DNA from: Lachnospiraceae bacterium
GTDB lineage: Bacteria; Bacillota; Clostridia; Lachnospirales; Lachnospiraceae
DNA length: 64,000 bases
Direction of reading: 5' to 3'
NCBI GenBank assembly: GCA_017439665.1
Contig: JAFSIS010000070.1
Coordinates: forward strand, 1-64,000
The stretch's first letter is position 1. Every line of letters starts with the position of its first letter. The notes beneath the pieces were generated by a model. The model was not told where the DNA came from. It ran no database searches and was given only the letters and a program-made list of their open reading frames with translations. Below, in pieces: positions 6,944-17,059 of the stretch. Both the position numbers and the translations under genes were made by a program.

Positions 6944-8467
6944 ATGAAAATTTTACTGGTAGATGATGAAAAAACGGAACGGGAAGGGATACGCTTTCTG
7001 ATCGATAAATTCAAGCTTCCCCTTACAGTGGCAGAGGCTTTCAACGGAAAGGCAGCCTTTGACTATATCAAAAAGAACAATGATATAGATATTCTTCTTA
7101 CGGATGTGAAGATGCCTTTTATGGATGGGCTGGAACTGGCAAAAAGAGTGAATGAATTCAATCCCGCTATTGTGATCATTATTTTCAGTGCCTACGGGGA
7201 ATTTGACTATGCCAAAAAAGCTTGTGAGGCAAATGCGGTCAACTATCTGCTGAAGCCCATTGAGCTGGATGAATTCAAACAGGTAATGGACAGGGTGATG
7301 AACATCTGCCGTGAAAGAAAGCAGCAGAGTGACCAGAGGGAAAGCTTGAGAAATTCGGATAAAAAGCTGTGGCTCTACCGTCTGTTAAATTCCAGGGATG
7401 CTCTCAGCGAGATCAGCCAGACCCTCAGTGAGCAGTACGGGATCCATCTGGAAAATAAACCTATGCGCTTTGTCAGCATCGAGACCAGAGATAATTATTT
7501 TGAACAGAAGGAAGAGGAATTTGAAGAGATTTTAAGGAAAAATCTCAAGGGAAGCTTTGAAGCCATCAATCTATACCCTAATCTTTCCTATATCCTGCTT
7601 TATGGAAATGAGAGTACCGATGAAGAAGTGGTGGAAGCCTCTATGCGGAAGGTTTATTCCCGCCTGACGGAGGACAGATCAGAGATGTTTTCTATCATTG
7701 TGGGAACCCGTTTTAACGGAATGAAAGGCTTTCGGGAGAAGCTGAAGGAGCTGGAGGATACCATAAAGGATACCTTCAGTTATTTTTCGGGAATCATTTA
7801 TATTTCCAAAACCAATCTGAAGGATACGGGTGCTCTGGAGGAGCAGCTGCAGATCAAAGACAGTGTGATGAGAAGCATCAGGGATAAAAATATGGCAGCG
7901 GTGAAGGAGCAGATGCTGGTCTACCTGAAACGTCTGGAGGCAGGAAAATCCTCCAGCGCCTTTTTTGCCAAATATCTGATGTTAGATATGGTAAAGGCCA
8001 TTTATCAGGTCTATGGTACATATAATGAAACACTGATCATGGAAACGGCCAACCGCATCATGAACAGTAATGATCTGAAAAAGGTGGCAGAGGTATTATC
8101 CGGCATTCTGGATGAGATGATCCTTTCAGAGGGAGAAAACCTTCCGGATATGAGCCAGACGGTGGCCCAGATCAAACGGGTGGTGAAGAATGAATATATG
8201 AACGATATCGGTCTGGAGGATATTGCGGACAGAGTCTGCCTTACCCCTTCTTATGTAAGTTTTATTTTTAAAAAGGAGACAGGAAGCAATCTGGTGAAGT
8301 ACCTGACCGATTACCGGATGAAGAAGGCAAAGGAGCTTCTGGAAAGCAGCAAGATGAAGATCGTGGATGTGGGAAAAGCCTGCGGTTACCAGAATCAGTC
8401 CTATTTTAACAAGCTGTTCAAGCAGTATTACCGGGTAACTCCCAGGCAGTTCAGGGAACAGCTGTAG
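6944..8467 (+). CDS. YesN-type response regulator, AraC family
   Basis: 507 residues. The N-terminal receiver (1-120) has the DD pair near residue 7, the phospho-acceptor Asp in LLTDVKMPFMDG and the conserved Lys in LLKPIE. A long linker follows, and residues ~405-505 form an AraC double helix-turn-helix (IGLEDIADRVCLTPSYVS, then CGYQNQSYFNKLFKQYYRVTP). This is the architecture of regulators that control sugar ABC importers in Firmicutes. It is followed by its cognate YesM kinase and the binding-protein operon. GAGAGG precedes the ATG. It probably activates the genes from 10.4 to 17.9 kb in response to the transported sugar. Confidence 0.93.
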   Translation: MKILLVDDEKTEREGIRFLIDKFKLPLTVAEAFNGKAAFDYIKKNNDIDILLTDVKMPFMDGLELAKRVNEFNPAIVIIIFSAYGEFDYAKKACEANAVNYLLKPIELDEFKQVMDRVMNICRERKQQSDQRESLRNSDKKLWLYRLLNSRDALSEISQTLSEQYGIHLENKPMRFVSIETRDNYFEQKEEEFEEILRKNLKGSFEAINLYPNLSYILLYGNESTDEEVVEASMRKVYSRLTEDRSEMFSIIVGTRFNGMKGFREKLKELEDTIKDTFSYFSGIIYISKTNLKDTGALEEQLQIKDSVMRSIRDKNMAAVKEQMLVYLKRLEAGKSSSAFFAKYLMLDMVKAIYQVYGTYNETLIMETANRIMNSNDLKKVAEVLSGILDEMILSEGENLPDMSQTVAQIKRVVKNEYMNDIGLEDIADRVCLTPSYVSFIFKKETGSNLVKYLTDYRMKKAKELLESSKMKIVDVGKACGYQNQSYFNKLFKQYYRVTPRQFREQL

Positions 8468-8561
8468 GGTGGTAAGAAGGACAGGGCATGGGAAGGAAGA
8501 AGCAGCCGGTATCAGGCAGAAGGAATAACAGGCAGAGAGGGAGACTGAAGGAGAAAAGAGG

Positions 8562-10295
8562 ATGAAAGGAATCTGGAAGTGGTTTGTGAAAAAAGCCTCA
8601 ATTAAAAAGAAGCTGATCATCAGCTATATGGCCCTGGTGCTGATCCCCATTCTGATTCTGGGCTGTTATTCTTTTTATACAGCAAATCAAAATCTCCTTG
8701 ACCAGACGGATAAAACCATGAGCAACAACCTGGAACGAATGGTTTCAGAATTAAATTCCAAATTTGAACGGGAGCAGGACTTTACCAAGTATCTGGCCTA
8801 TAATCTGGAATTTCGGGAAGTGCTGGAGGACAAGGCCTATGACAGCAGTGCCATTGCCCAGAGCCTGAACAAGACGGTGGAGCCGGTACTCTGGTATTTT
8901 ATCACCAGTGATGAGCATATTAAGGGAATCCACATTATCAGTCCCTACGTGACAGACGATATCGGCTCCTTTCTTAAAGCAGCCAGAGAAAATATGGATA
9001 AGGAGTGGTATCAGGAGCATACCACTAATTTTAATACCCGCTGGACCCTTGAGGAAGAAAAGCTTTTTGCCACCAGAACTATTCTGGATACGGCTACCAG
9101 CAGTAAAATGATCGGAATATTAAGAACGGAGTTTTATCCCGGACGTATGCTGCAGCCTCTGGATACCATGAACTATCTGGATAATGGAATTCTTCTTCTG
9201 GACAAAGAGGGGCAGGTGGTGTACAGCAGGGAAATGGAGAATAAAGACCTGCAGGAAAGTATTGCTCTTAGGATAAAGGCCGGTGAGATAAACCAGGATC
9301 AGAATACGGATGCCTATATCCTGAAAACTGCCCATATGGAGTATACCGATTGGGACATTTATTATTTTCTTGATAAAAGTATGATTGTGGAGCAGAGTCA
9401 TTCCATTATTTCTTCCACCCTGCTTATGGTAGCCGTATGTGTGCTGCTGATCGTGACCCTGATGAGTATCGTGTCCACGGTAATCAGCCGCCGGATATTG
9501 AATCTTAAGGGTCAGGCGGAGAAAATTGCCGGAGGAGACCTGGATAATCCCATTTTTACTGAGGATACGGATGAGGTGGGAATCGTAACCAACAGTCTGG
9601 GTAAGATGACGGTTCAGCTGAATGAGATGATCAACCGGGTTTATAAAATAGAGCTGGAAAAAAAGGCCTCTGAGTTAAAGGCTCTGCAGGCACAGATGAA
9701 TCCCCATTTTCTGTACAACTGTCTTTCGTCCATTAAGTGGAGGGCCCTGCATAAGGGTGATGATGATATTGCCGATATCGCAGGCCTTATTGCCCGGTTC
9801 TACCGGACAGCTTTAAATAATGGAGAGCAGATCACTACGGTAAAAAATGAGCTGGAAAATATTGCGTCCTATGTAGAGATTCAGAAGAAAATGCATGACG
9901 GGGGATTTTTTGTGGAATATCGGCTGGATGAGGAAGGACAGGAGTGCAGCATGCCCAATTTCCTGCTGCAGCCGGTGGTGGAAAATGCCATAAAGCATGG
10001 GATCGACTATATTGAGGATGGAAGTACGGGAAAGGTGATCATTGAATATCAGAAGCGGCTGGATGCCCTTGTGTTCAATATTTATAATAATGGACCCCTG
10101 ATCCCTTCCGGGGAAATGGATCATCTGATCAATAAACAGGGAAAGGGCTACGGTATACGAAATATTGCAGAGCGGCTGGAGCTTTACTATGGGAATGATC
10201 ACAAATTCGGAGTAGCCGTTATGGATGAAATCTATACCTGTTTTACCATACGGATCCCGGATCAGTTAAAAACGGATGACAACCATTCAGAATAA
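8562..10295 (+). CDS. YesM-type sensor histidine kinase
   Basis: 577 residues: a transmembrane helix at ~18-40, an extracytoplasmic sensor domain to ~280, a second helix at ~285-305, a HAMP linker, then a His_kinase domain. The phospho-acceptor is in QMNPHFLYNCL, the family signature. The ATPase N-box is QPVVENAIKHG and a G-box follows at GKGYGIRNIAERL. AAGGAG is well placed. It pairs with the response regulator 94 bp upstream. The extracytoplasmic domain probably senses the sugar directly or through the binding protein. Confidence 0.93.
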   Translation: MKGIWKWFVKKASIKKKLIISYMALVLIPILILGCYSFYTANQNLLDQTDKTMSNNLERMVSELNSKFEREQDFTKYLAYNLEFREVLEDKAYDSSAIAQSLNKTVEPVLWYFITSDEHIKGIHIISPYVTDDIGSFLKAARENMDKEWYQEHTTNFNTRWTLEEEKLFATRTILDTATSSKMIGILRTEFYPGRMLQPLDTMNYLDNGILLLDKEGQVVYSREMENKDLQESIALRIKAGEINQDQNTDAYILKTAHMEYTDWDIYYFLDKSMIVEQSHSIISSTLLMVAVCVLLIVTLMSIVSTVISRRILNLKGQAEKIAGGDLDNPIFTEDTDEVGIVTNSLGKMTVQLNEMINRVYKIELEKKASELKALQAQMNPHFLYNCLSSIKWRALHKGDDDIADIAGLIARFYRTALNNGEQITTVKNELENIASYVEIQKKMHDGGFFVEYRLDEEGQECSMPNFLLQPVVENAIKHGIDYIEDGSTGKVIIEYQKRLDALVFNIYNNGPLIPSGEMDHLINKQGKGYGIRNIAERLELYYGNDHKFGVAVMDEIYTCFTIRIPDQLKTDDNHSE

Positions 10296-10319
10296 GCCCG
10301 GACACTACAGCAGATAAAC

Positions 10320-10380
10320 CATAAAAAGTTTCAGTTTTCTAAAAAATGTTGCATTTTTTTCTTCCCAAAAACTTTTTATG
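10320..10380 (+). promoter_or_regulatory. Inverted repeat in the leader of the sugar-binding protein gene
   Basis: CATAAAAAGTTT (10320-10331) and AAACTTTTTATG (10369-10380) are perfect 12-bp inverted arms around a 37-base A+T-rich loop, ending 30 bases before the ATG. It could be an operator for the AraC-type regulator or an mRNA stem. There is no T run after it, so it is not an ordinary terminator. Confidence 0.45.
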
Positions 10381-10410
10381 ATTAAAGTATCAAATACAGG
10401 AGGTTTTCTT

Positions 10411-11718
10411 ATGAAGAAAAAAGTTTTAAGCATGCTTCTTACTGCAGCAATGGCCATGAGCCTGCTGGCTGGCTGTGGGGGCAGTACAGACACAGCAGCA
10501 GATGCAGCAACCGATACAGGGGCAGAGACAGGAGCAGAAGAAGACAGCAGTACATCCGGTGAAAAAGTAACTCTTCGTATGTCTTACTGGAACAGTGAGG
10601 ATACGGTTCAGGCATTACTGGACTACCTGGCCCAAGCAGTACCTCATGTAGAAATTGAGTATCAGTTTATCGACAACTCCAACTATGACACCATCATCGA
10701 TACTCAGTTATCCGCAGGTGAGGGTCCCGATATCATCTGCGAATCTCCCGGTTCCACCCTTCGGCATGCAAGGCTGGGTTATCTGGCAGAAGTAAATGAG
10801 CTTGCAGCGAAATATTCCGATGCAGGTACCAGCGTTTACTCCCTTGAGGGCAATACATATGCATTACCCGGTATCAGCTGGTTTGAAGGTATCTACTACA
10901 ATAAGGCTCTTTTCGAAGAGAATGGAATCGAATTACCGAGGACCTTTGATGAGTATATTGAGGTATGTAAGAAGTTCCAGGATCTGGGCATCACCCCTCT
11001 GGCAGCAGGCCTGAAATCCTGGGAGCCTATGCTGAAAAATTCCATGGCCTTCGTAACGGCTGAATATTTATCCACTGAGGAAGGTAAAAGCTTTGGTGAA
11101 AAATACAGAAATGGTGAGATCACCATGGACGGCACCTGGAATACCTATCTGGAAAAATGGTCCCAGATGATCACTGAAGGTATCTATACTACGGATATGA
11201 CCGGCATTGACCATGCACAGGCATTAGAGCAGTTTGCTACCGGCGGTGCAGCTATGTTCTGTTCCGGTCCCTGGGATTATGAAGCCATTATGGAAAAGAA
11301 TCCTGACTTACAGATCGATATGATGCCCTTCAACGGAACGAAGGAAAGTGCAGGCTGGCTGATCGGCGGCCCCGGCTGTGGATTTGCGGTAAATGAAGCT
11401 TCTGCAAACAAAGAGGCGGCCATGGAGGTTCTGGCAGCAATATCTACCTACGAAGGCCAGGCAGCATTATGGGAGAATAACCAGGGCGGTTCCTCTTATC
11501 TGGAGGGTGCTTCCTTCGATCTGCCGGAAGCCTATACCAGTGTTTCTGAGACTCTGGCAGCAGGAAATGTATACTGTCCCTGGAATGAATGGGGTGTAGC
11601 AGCAAGCGCTCATGAGACCTACGGAACCGAGTTCCAGAACTACTTATTGGGAAGTCAGGATCTGGCTGTTACCCTACAGAACGTGGATGCAGCAGTTGCT
11701 GAGCTGCTTTCCAAATAA
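10411..11718 (+). CDS. Sugar ABC transporter substrate-binding lipoprotein
   Basis: 435 residues starting MKKKVLSMLLTAAMAMSLLAGCGG, a lipoprotein signal with the acylated Cys in LAGC. A Ser/Thr/Ala/Glu-rich tether follows, then a family 1 extracellular solute-binding fold (ALPGISWFEGIYYNKALFEENG is typical). AGGAGG lies before this ATG, so the in-frame ATG 33 bases upstream is not used. It delivers an oligosaccharide to the two permeases downstream. A terminator between this gene and the permeases would give the usual excess of binding protein. The sugar cannot be named from this protein; the GH65 enzyme in the locus suggests an alpha-glucoside. Confidence 0.92.
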   Translation: MKKKVLSMLLTAAMAMSLLAGCGGSTDTAADAATDTGAETGAEEDSSTSGEKVTLRMSYWNSEDTVQALLDYLAQAVPHVEIEYQFIDNSNYDTIIDTQLSAGEGPDIICESPGSTLRHARLGYLAEVNELAAKYSDAGTSVYSLEGNTYALPGISWFEGIYYNKALFEENGIELPRTFDEYIEVCKKFQDLGITPLAAGLKSWEPMLKNSMAFVTAEYLSTEEGKSFGEKYRNGEITMDGTWNTYLEKWSQMITEGIYTTDMTGIDHAQALEQFATGGAAMFCSGPWDYEAIMEKNPDLQIDMMPFNGTKESAGWLIGGPGCGFAVNEASANKEAAMEVLAAISTYEGQAALWENNQGGSSYLEGASFDLPEAYTSVSETLAAGNVYCPWNEWGVAASAHETYGTEFQNYLLGSQDLAVTLQNVDAAVAELLSK

Positions 11719-11740
11719 TTAAGGATCAAAAGACATAATA

Positions 11741-11791
11741 GGGCTATTACAGGACGGATTTACAGAAAGATTCTGTAATAGCTCTTTTTTT
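11741..11791 (+). terminator. Partial terminator inside the sugar ABC operon
   Basis: GGGCTATTACAG (11741-11752) pairs with CTGTAATAGCTC (11773-11784), followed by seven T residues. It lies between the binding protein and the first permease and probably sets their expression ratio. Confidence 0.75.
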
Positions 11792-11875
11792 GCCTTTTTT
11801 CATGGATTGGCGGCCGTAATACGCCCTCACAGCTGATCGGATGTTTATGTTGATTCCCACAGAAAGGAAGCTTCA

Positions 11876-12781
11876 ATGATGACAAAAACAAAGAAAAAAA
11901 GAGAATGTGGGTCGCTGGGGCATTATTTTATCCTGTTTATCTTACCTGCATTGATCATCTACCTTACCTTTAGTATTTTACCCTTCTTCTTTACCTTTAT
12001 TTACAGCTTTACCGATTATTCAGATATTAAGATCAAGGATCTGGATTTTGTCGGGATCAAAAATTATCTTACGGTATTGAAGACCCCTCTGATGAAAATT
12101 GCCATTAAGAATTCTCTGATCTATGCCGTGGTTCTGACCGGTTTTCAGGTAATCCTGGGGCTTCCTCTGGCAGTCGTTCTGAATAAAAAACTGAAAACAA
12201 GAAATTTGCTGAGAGCAGTTTATTTTTTCCCAGCAGTATTCAGTTCTCTGATCATCGGCTATCTGTGGAACTTCATTCTTTCCTCCTCGGATTACGGGTT
12301 GATTAACAACCTGCTTCATCAGCTGGGGGTTAACACTGTCAATTTTTTTACGGCAGACAGAGCATTATATTCCGTTATTTTTACCCAGATCTGGCAGTGG
12401 ACAGGATGGGCTATGGTTATCTTTCTTGCCAATCTACAGGGAATTTCCCCTGAGTTGTATGAGGCAGCGGCTATTGACGGTGCTGACGGAAGACAGCAGT
12501 TTTTCCGAATCACCCTTCCTCTCATGTGCCCTTCCGTAAAGATCATCGTAGTTACCGGCCTGATTGGAGGAATGAAAGCCTTTGATGCCATTTACTCCAT
12601 GACCTCCGGAGGACCGGGAAATGCGACGGAAACGGTAATGACGGTGATGATGGATAAGGGAATTTCCGACGGCTTCTATGCAGTAGGCTCTGCCTTCGGT
12701 GTCTGTTTCTTTATCATCGTATTACTCATCAGCGGCCTGACCAATAAGCTGATGAGCAAGTGGAGTGAGGCCATTGGCTGA
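11876..12781 (+). CDS. Sugar ABC permease (UgpA/MalF-like)
   Basis: 301 residues with six predicted helices. The cytoplasmic EAA loop that contacts the ATPase is seen in ELYEAAAIDGADGRQQFFRITLPL. The family is binding-protein-dependent transport permeases (CUT1 class). AAAGGAAG precedes the ATG. It forms a heterodimer with the next gene product. No CUT1 ATPase is encoded in the locus, so a shared MsmK-type ATPase from elsewhere probably powers it, as is common in Firmicutes. Confidence 0.92.
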   Translation: MMTKTKKKRECGSLGHYFILFILPALIIYLTFSILPFFFTFIYSFTDYSDIKIKDLDFVGIKNYLTVLKTPLMKIAIKNSLIYAVVLTGFQVILGLPLAVVLNKKLKTRNLLRAVYFFPAVFSSLIIGYLWNFILSSSDYGLINNLLHQLGVNTVNFFTADRALYSVIFTQIWQWTGWAMVIFLANLQGISPELYEAAAIDGADGRQQFFRITLPLMCPSVKIIVVTGLIGGMKAFDAIYSMTSGGPGNATETVMTVMMDKGISDGFYAVGSAFGVCFFIIVLLISGLTNKLMSKWSEAIG

Positions 12782-12840
12782 GAGTGTTTCTTATTTAAGC
12801 AGTATCGCAGGCAGAGCTTGTGATATGCATGGAGGATGAA

Positions 12841-13698
12841 ATGAGAAAAAGAAGAATTCGACAAGTAAGCAGGAAAGAGCAGAGGAAACTCTGGATCACA
12901 GAGATGATCATGGTCGTACTGGCAGTGATCTGGTTCATCCCTGTTTATTATCTGATCGTTACCACATTAAAAAGTCCCCAGGAGGCTACCCAGAGCCCTT
13001 TGGGACTTCCTAAAGTGTGGATGTTTGAAAATTATGTGCAGGCGTGGAATAAAATGGAGTATCCAAGGGCCTTATTCAATACCGTACAGATCACGGTTCT
13101 GGCAGTAGCCATCATTGTGTTGATCACTTCACTGGCCGGCTATGCTATGGCAAGAACCAGAACCAAATGGGGAAACCGGTTTTTTCTCCTTTTTCTGGCA
13201 GGGCTTATGGTTCCCTTTCAGATGAATATCGTCAGCCTGTTTAAAATTGTAAAAACCATCGGCCTAATGAACACCGTCTGGGCGGTTATTCTGGTGGATG
13301 TGGCGATTAATATTCCCCAGGGAATCTTCCTGTTCAAGGAATTTATCGAATCCTCTGTTCCCAGAGAGCTGGAGGAAGCGGCGGAGATAGATGGCTGCTC
13401 GGTTATCCAGAAATTTTTTGTCATCGTCCTTCCTCTGTTAAAGCCGGTAATCGCAACGGTAGTGATCATTGTAACCCTGAATGTATGGAATGAGTTTATG
13501 ACCCCTCTTTTATTCATTCAGAGCAGGGAGAACTCCGTCATCCTGCAGGAGGTATCCAGAAATATCGGGCAGTTCTCTACAGACTGGACGGCTCTCTTTC
13601 CCATGCTGATGCTGGGAGTGGCCCCGCTGATGCTCTTCTACCTCTTTATGCAGAAATATATTATTGCGGGAGTGGCAGCAGGTGCAGTGAAAGGATAA
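12841..13698 (+). CDS. Sugar ABC permease (UgpE/MalG-like)
   Basis: 285 residues with six helices and the EAA loop ELEEAAEIDGCSVIQKFFVIVLPL. GGAGG five bases upstream selects the ATG at 12841. The C-terminus GVAAGAVKG is typical of the MalG/UgpE subunit. It is the second half of the membrane channel. Confidence 0.92.
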   Translation: MRKRRIRQVSRKEQRKLWITEMIMVVLAVIWFIPVYYLIVTTLKSPQEATQSPLGLPKVWMFENYVQAWNKMEYPRALFNTVQITVLAVAIIVLITSLAGYAMARTRTKWGNRFFLLFLAGLMVPFQMNIVSLFKIVKTIGLMNTVWAVILVDVAINIPQGIFLFKEFIESSVPRELEEAAEIDGCSVIQKFFVIVLPLLKPVIATVVIIVTLNVWNEFMTPLLFIQSRENSVILQEVSRNIGQFSTDWTALFPMLMLGVAPLMLFYLFMQKYIIAGVAAGAVKG

Positions 13699-13710
13699 TT
13701 GAGAAAATAG

Positions 13711-14601
13711 ATGGATAAGATCATGGTTATTGTGCCTCATGAGGATGATGAGATCCTTATGGCGGCAGGAATTATTGAAAGAGCCCTGCAGGAGAAGAAG
13801 CAGGTAACAGTGGTGATGGCTACCAACGGAGATTATGAGGGAAGAGATAAGGTCAGTGGAAGTGTCCGCCTTAAGGAGACACTGATGGGGCTTGAGGTGC
13901 TTGGTCTTTCTCAGGAGAGGGTTATTTTTATGGGCTATGCGGATACCGGAATGGACCCGGAAGAAAGCTTTCTTTACAATCTCTATACCGAAAAAGAGGA
14001 AAATAAGCTTCATCCCGGGCACTGCTCAGCTGAAACCTATGGGCTGCCCAAAAAAGCGGATTTTCACACTGAAAGATACGGCAGTCCGGCGGCCTACACG
14101 AGACGAAATTTTAAAGAGGATTTGCGTCGGATCATCAGGGAGAATGAACCGGACACTATTTTTACCACCTCAGAGGAGGATATGCATGGTGACCACAGCG
14201 GTTTGTTTTTCTTTGTGAAGGAAATCCTTCGGGAAGAAAAGGAAAGAGGGTATGCACCGGTGCTCTACAGCACGGTGGTACATACAAAGTCAGGAGATGA
14301 AAACTGGCCCAAACGGTTAAAAAAGGGAGATACCGATGACGGCGTTGGGGAAGCAAAAAAAGGGAGACCCTTATCTAAGCTGGAGGCTTACACCTGTCCG
14401 CCGGGCTTTAATGAGGGAAGCCTGGACTGGGAGAAGCGGGTTCGTTTTCCCGTATCGGCTTCCATGCAGTCGGGGGATTTTTCCGTAAACCTGAAGGCAC
14501 TGGCCCTCAGCATGCACAAAAATGCCCTGAAGGAGGATGCAGTGGAATATCTTTACGCTTTCATTAAAGCAGAGGAGATTTTCTGGAAGATAGAGTATTA
14601 G
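13711..14601 (+). CDS. PIG-L family deacetylase
   Basis: 296 residues. The zinc-binding PHEDDE motif is at residues ~6-11 and the second catalytic region is MHGDHSG near residue 155. PIG-L (LmbE-like) enzymes remove acetyl groups from N-acetylglucosamine-type sugars and their conjugates. The gene lies twelve bases after the permease and just before the GH65 phosphorylase, so it is part of the catabolic operon. That position suggests the imported saccharide carries an N-acetylhexosamine, or that the enzyme acts on a product. There is no signal peptide, so it works in the cytoplasm. Confidence 0.88.
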   Translation: MDKIMVIVPHEDDEILMAAGIIERALQEKKQVTVVMATNGDYEGRDKVSGSVRLKETLMGLEVLGLSQERVIFMGYADTGMDPEESFLYNLYTEKEENKLHPGHCSAETYGLPKKADFHTERYGSPAAYTRRNFKEDLRRIIRENEPDTIFTTSEEDMHGDHSGLFFFVKEILREEKERGYAPVLYSTVVHTKSGDENWPKRLKKGDTDDGVGEAKKGRPLSKLEAYTCPPGFNEGSLDWEKRVRFPVSASMQSGDFSVNLKALALSMHKNALKEDAVEYLYAFIKAEEIFWKIEY

Positions 14602-14614
14602 ATGAGGAGATATT

Positions 14615-17059
14615 ATGGAATTCAAGCAACCGATCTATCCTGTTGAGCCCTGGGTGATCACCGAACAGGAGTTTAAGAAAGAGACCAATTACCGAAACGA
14701 GACGACCTTTGCCCTGTCCAACGGATATCTGGGAACCAGGGGAACCTTTGAAGAGGGGTATGCCTTCACAGAAAAAGAGGGGCTGGAAGGAAATTTTATT
14801 AATGGATTTTATGAAAGCGAGAATATACGCTACGGAGAGTGGAATTTTGGCTTTCCTCTCACCAGCCAGTCTCTGCTGAATCTTCCCAATATGAAGACCA
14901 CGAAGGTGGTACTTGGAGATGATCAGGGCGAGGAGACTTTTGATCTGTTTTCGGGAGAAATATTAGACTATAGTCGTAAGCTTCACATGCAGGAAGGTTA
15001 CGTGACAAGGCAGGTATACTGGCGTTCTCCCGGGGGAAAGGAAGTCAGGATAAGTACGAAACGTTTCTGTTCTTTTGCCTGTAAAAATCTGATGGTACAG
15101 AGCCTTGCGGTCACGGCAATAAACTTTACCGGCAAAGTCCGTTTGATCTCCCTTTTGGAGGGAAAGGTGGAAAACCATACCCGAACTACCAACCCTCTTG
15201 TGGATTATGGTCCCTTTGGAGAGCATTTGGAAGGTAAGCGTCTGGAAGCGGACAGTGAAAAAGAAAGCTTCTATTACGAAGGGATCACCCTGAATTCCGG
15301 ACTTTCCATGGGCTGTATGGGGCTGCACGAGATCAGGCAGGAAAGTAAACAACCCCACAGAACAGAAGGAAAAACGGATAAGGCAGAAAAACTGGCTGCA
15401 CTGGATTTTATCCTGGAAATAGAAGAAGGGGAAACTATTTCTCTCAACAAATATCTTGCCTATACCTCCTGTCTGGATATGAAGAAGGAGGAAATGGAAG
15501 GATTTTTACACCATACTCTTGAAACTGCCATGAACCAGGGAATGGATAGCCTTCTTAAACAGCAGAGGCAGTATATGGACAGCTTTTGGGAAAAAGCAGA
15601 TATTCAGATTGAGGGAGATACTGCCCTGCAGCAGGGGATTCGTTTCAATCTTTTTCATATTATGCAGGCAGCAGGAAGGGACGGGCGCACCGGAATGGGG
15701 GCAAAGGGACTTTCCGGAGAGGGCTATGAAGGTCACTATTTCTGGGATACGGAAATGTATGTGCTTCCTGTCTTTGCCTATACGGAGGGAAAACTGGCAA
15801 AGGCCCTGCTGGATTACCGGTACGATACCCTTCCCCAGGCCAGGGAGAGGGCAAGAGTGCTGGGACATGAGAAGGGGGCCCTTTATCCCTGGAGGACCAT
15901 CAATGGGGAAGAGGCATCCACCTATTTCCCGCTGGGAACCGCTCAGTACCATATTAATGGAGATATTGCCTATGCCTTTAAGCTCTATGTGGATGTCAAT
16001 GCCGATGATGAGTATCTTAAGGAAAAAGGGGCAGAGGTTCTGGTGGAAACGGCCAGGGTGTGGGCAGACGTGGGCTGCTTTGCCAAAAGTAAGGGAGGAA
16101 AATACTGCATCTGTGCAGTCACCGGACCGGATGAGTACAATGCCATTGTAGACAACAATTTCTATACCAATCTGATGGCCAGAGAGAATCTTAAAAGTGC
16201 TCTCTGGGCCCTGGAAAGGGTGAGGGCATTGGATGAGAAGGCCTATGAAAGCCTGGTGCAGAAGCTGAAGCTGGAGGAGGGAGAAACGGCCCTTTGGCAG
16301 AAGATCATAGAGAAGATGTATTTTCCCTATGATGAAGGCAGACAGGTATATCCTCTGGATGACGGTTTTATGATGCGAAAGGTTTGGGACGATTCCAGAA
16401 TCCCGCCCGAGAAACGCCATCTGTTATATGAAAATTTCCATCCTCTGTTCGTTTACCGCCAGAGAATGTCGAAACAGGCAGATGCCATTTTGGGGATGCT
16501 GCTTTACAGCAACTATTTTAGTGAAGAGGAATTAAGGCGTAATTACGACTTTTATCAGGAGGTTACCCTTCACCATTCATCCTTATCTACCTGTATTTTC
16601 GGTATTCTGGCCTCTCAGATCGGCTACCATGAGGAAGCCTATACTTATTTTTCCCAGTCGGCCAGAATGGATCTGGACGATTACCATAATAATTTCTATG
16701 CCGGAATCCACGCAGCCAATATGGCAGGAACCTGGCAGGGGATCGTATTCGGCTTTGGCGGAGTAAGAACCAACAGGGGCTGCCTGGAGTTTAAGCCCTC
16801 TATCCCCGGGGAATGGAAGGGATACCGTTTTCGTATTGGCTATCGGGGAAGCATAGTGGAGGTGTATACCGATCAGGAGCAGGCAGAGTATCGGCTGCTC
16901 AACGATCGTCCGGTGGAATTTTTTATCCATGGAAAATCCATGAAGCTGGAGGATAAGGGCAGCAGATTGTATTATCCGCTGGGCAGAAAAAAGAAAGTTG
17001 CTGAAGCCTTACAGGAGAATCATTTATATAAGGAAGAGAAAAGTTATGAAAACGTATAA
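14615..17059 (+). CDS. Glycoside hydrolase family 65 disaccharide phosphorylase
   Basis: 814 residues with the GH65 layout: N-terminal beta-sandwich (to ~280), helical linker, (alpha/alpha)6 catalytic barrel (~330-710) and a C-terminal sheet. GHYFWDTEMYVLPVFAYTEG and VTGPDEYNAIVDNNFYTN are family signatures, and the Glu in GPDEY (about residue 505) is the general acid. Such enzymes cleave alpha-linked glucobioses (kojibiose, nigerose, maltose, trehalose) with phosphate, releasing beta-glucose 1-phosphate. It overlaps the next gene by 14 bases. Specificity cannot be decided here; the PIG-L neighbour makes an amino-sugar-containing substrate worth considering. Confidence 0.92.
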   Translation: MEFKQPIYPVEPWVITEQEFKKETNYRNETTFALSNGYLGTRGTFEEGYAFTEKEGLEGNFINGFYESENIRYGEWNFGFPLTSQSLLNLPNMKTTKVVLGDDQGEETFDLFSGEILDYSRKLHMQEGYVTRQVYWRSPGGKEVRISTKRFCSFACKNLMVQSLAVTAINFTGKVRLISLLEGKVENHTRTTNPLVDYGPFGEHLEGKRLEADSEKESFYYEGITLNSGLSMGCMGLHEIRQESKQPHRTEGKTDKAEKLAALDFILEIEEGETISLNKYLAYTSCLDMKKEEMEGFLHHTLETAMNQGMDSLLKQQRQYMDSFWEKADIQIEGDTALQQGIRFNLFHIMQAAGRDGRTGMGAKGLSGEGYEGHYFWDTEMYVLPVFAYTEGKLAKALLDYRYDTLPQARERARVLGHEKGALYPWRTINGEEASTYFPLGTAQYHINGDIAYAFKLYVDVNADDEYLKEKGAEVLVETARVWADVGCFAKSKGGKYCICAVTGPDEYNAIVDNNFYTNLMARENLKSALWALERVRALDEKAYESLVQKLKLEEGETALWQKIIEKMYFPYDEGRQVYPLDDGFMMRKVWDDSRIPPEKRHLLYENFHPLFVYRQRMSKQADAILGMLLYSNYFSEEELRRNYDFYQEVTLHHSSLSTCIFGILASQIGYHEEAYTYFSQSARMDLDDYHNNFYAGIHAANMAGTWQGIVFGFGGVRTNRGCLEFKPSIPGEWKGYRFRIGYRGSIVEVYTDQEQAEYRLLNDRPVEFFIHGKSMKLEDKGSRLYYPLGRKKKVAEALQENHLYKEEKSYENV

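Noticed and set aside
15506..16420. A long minus-strand frame inside the GH65 gene
   Set aside because: It is the antisense of a strongly conserved enzyme; codon bias on the plus strand explains the absence of stops.
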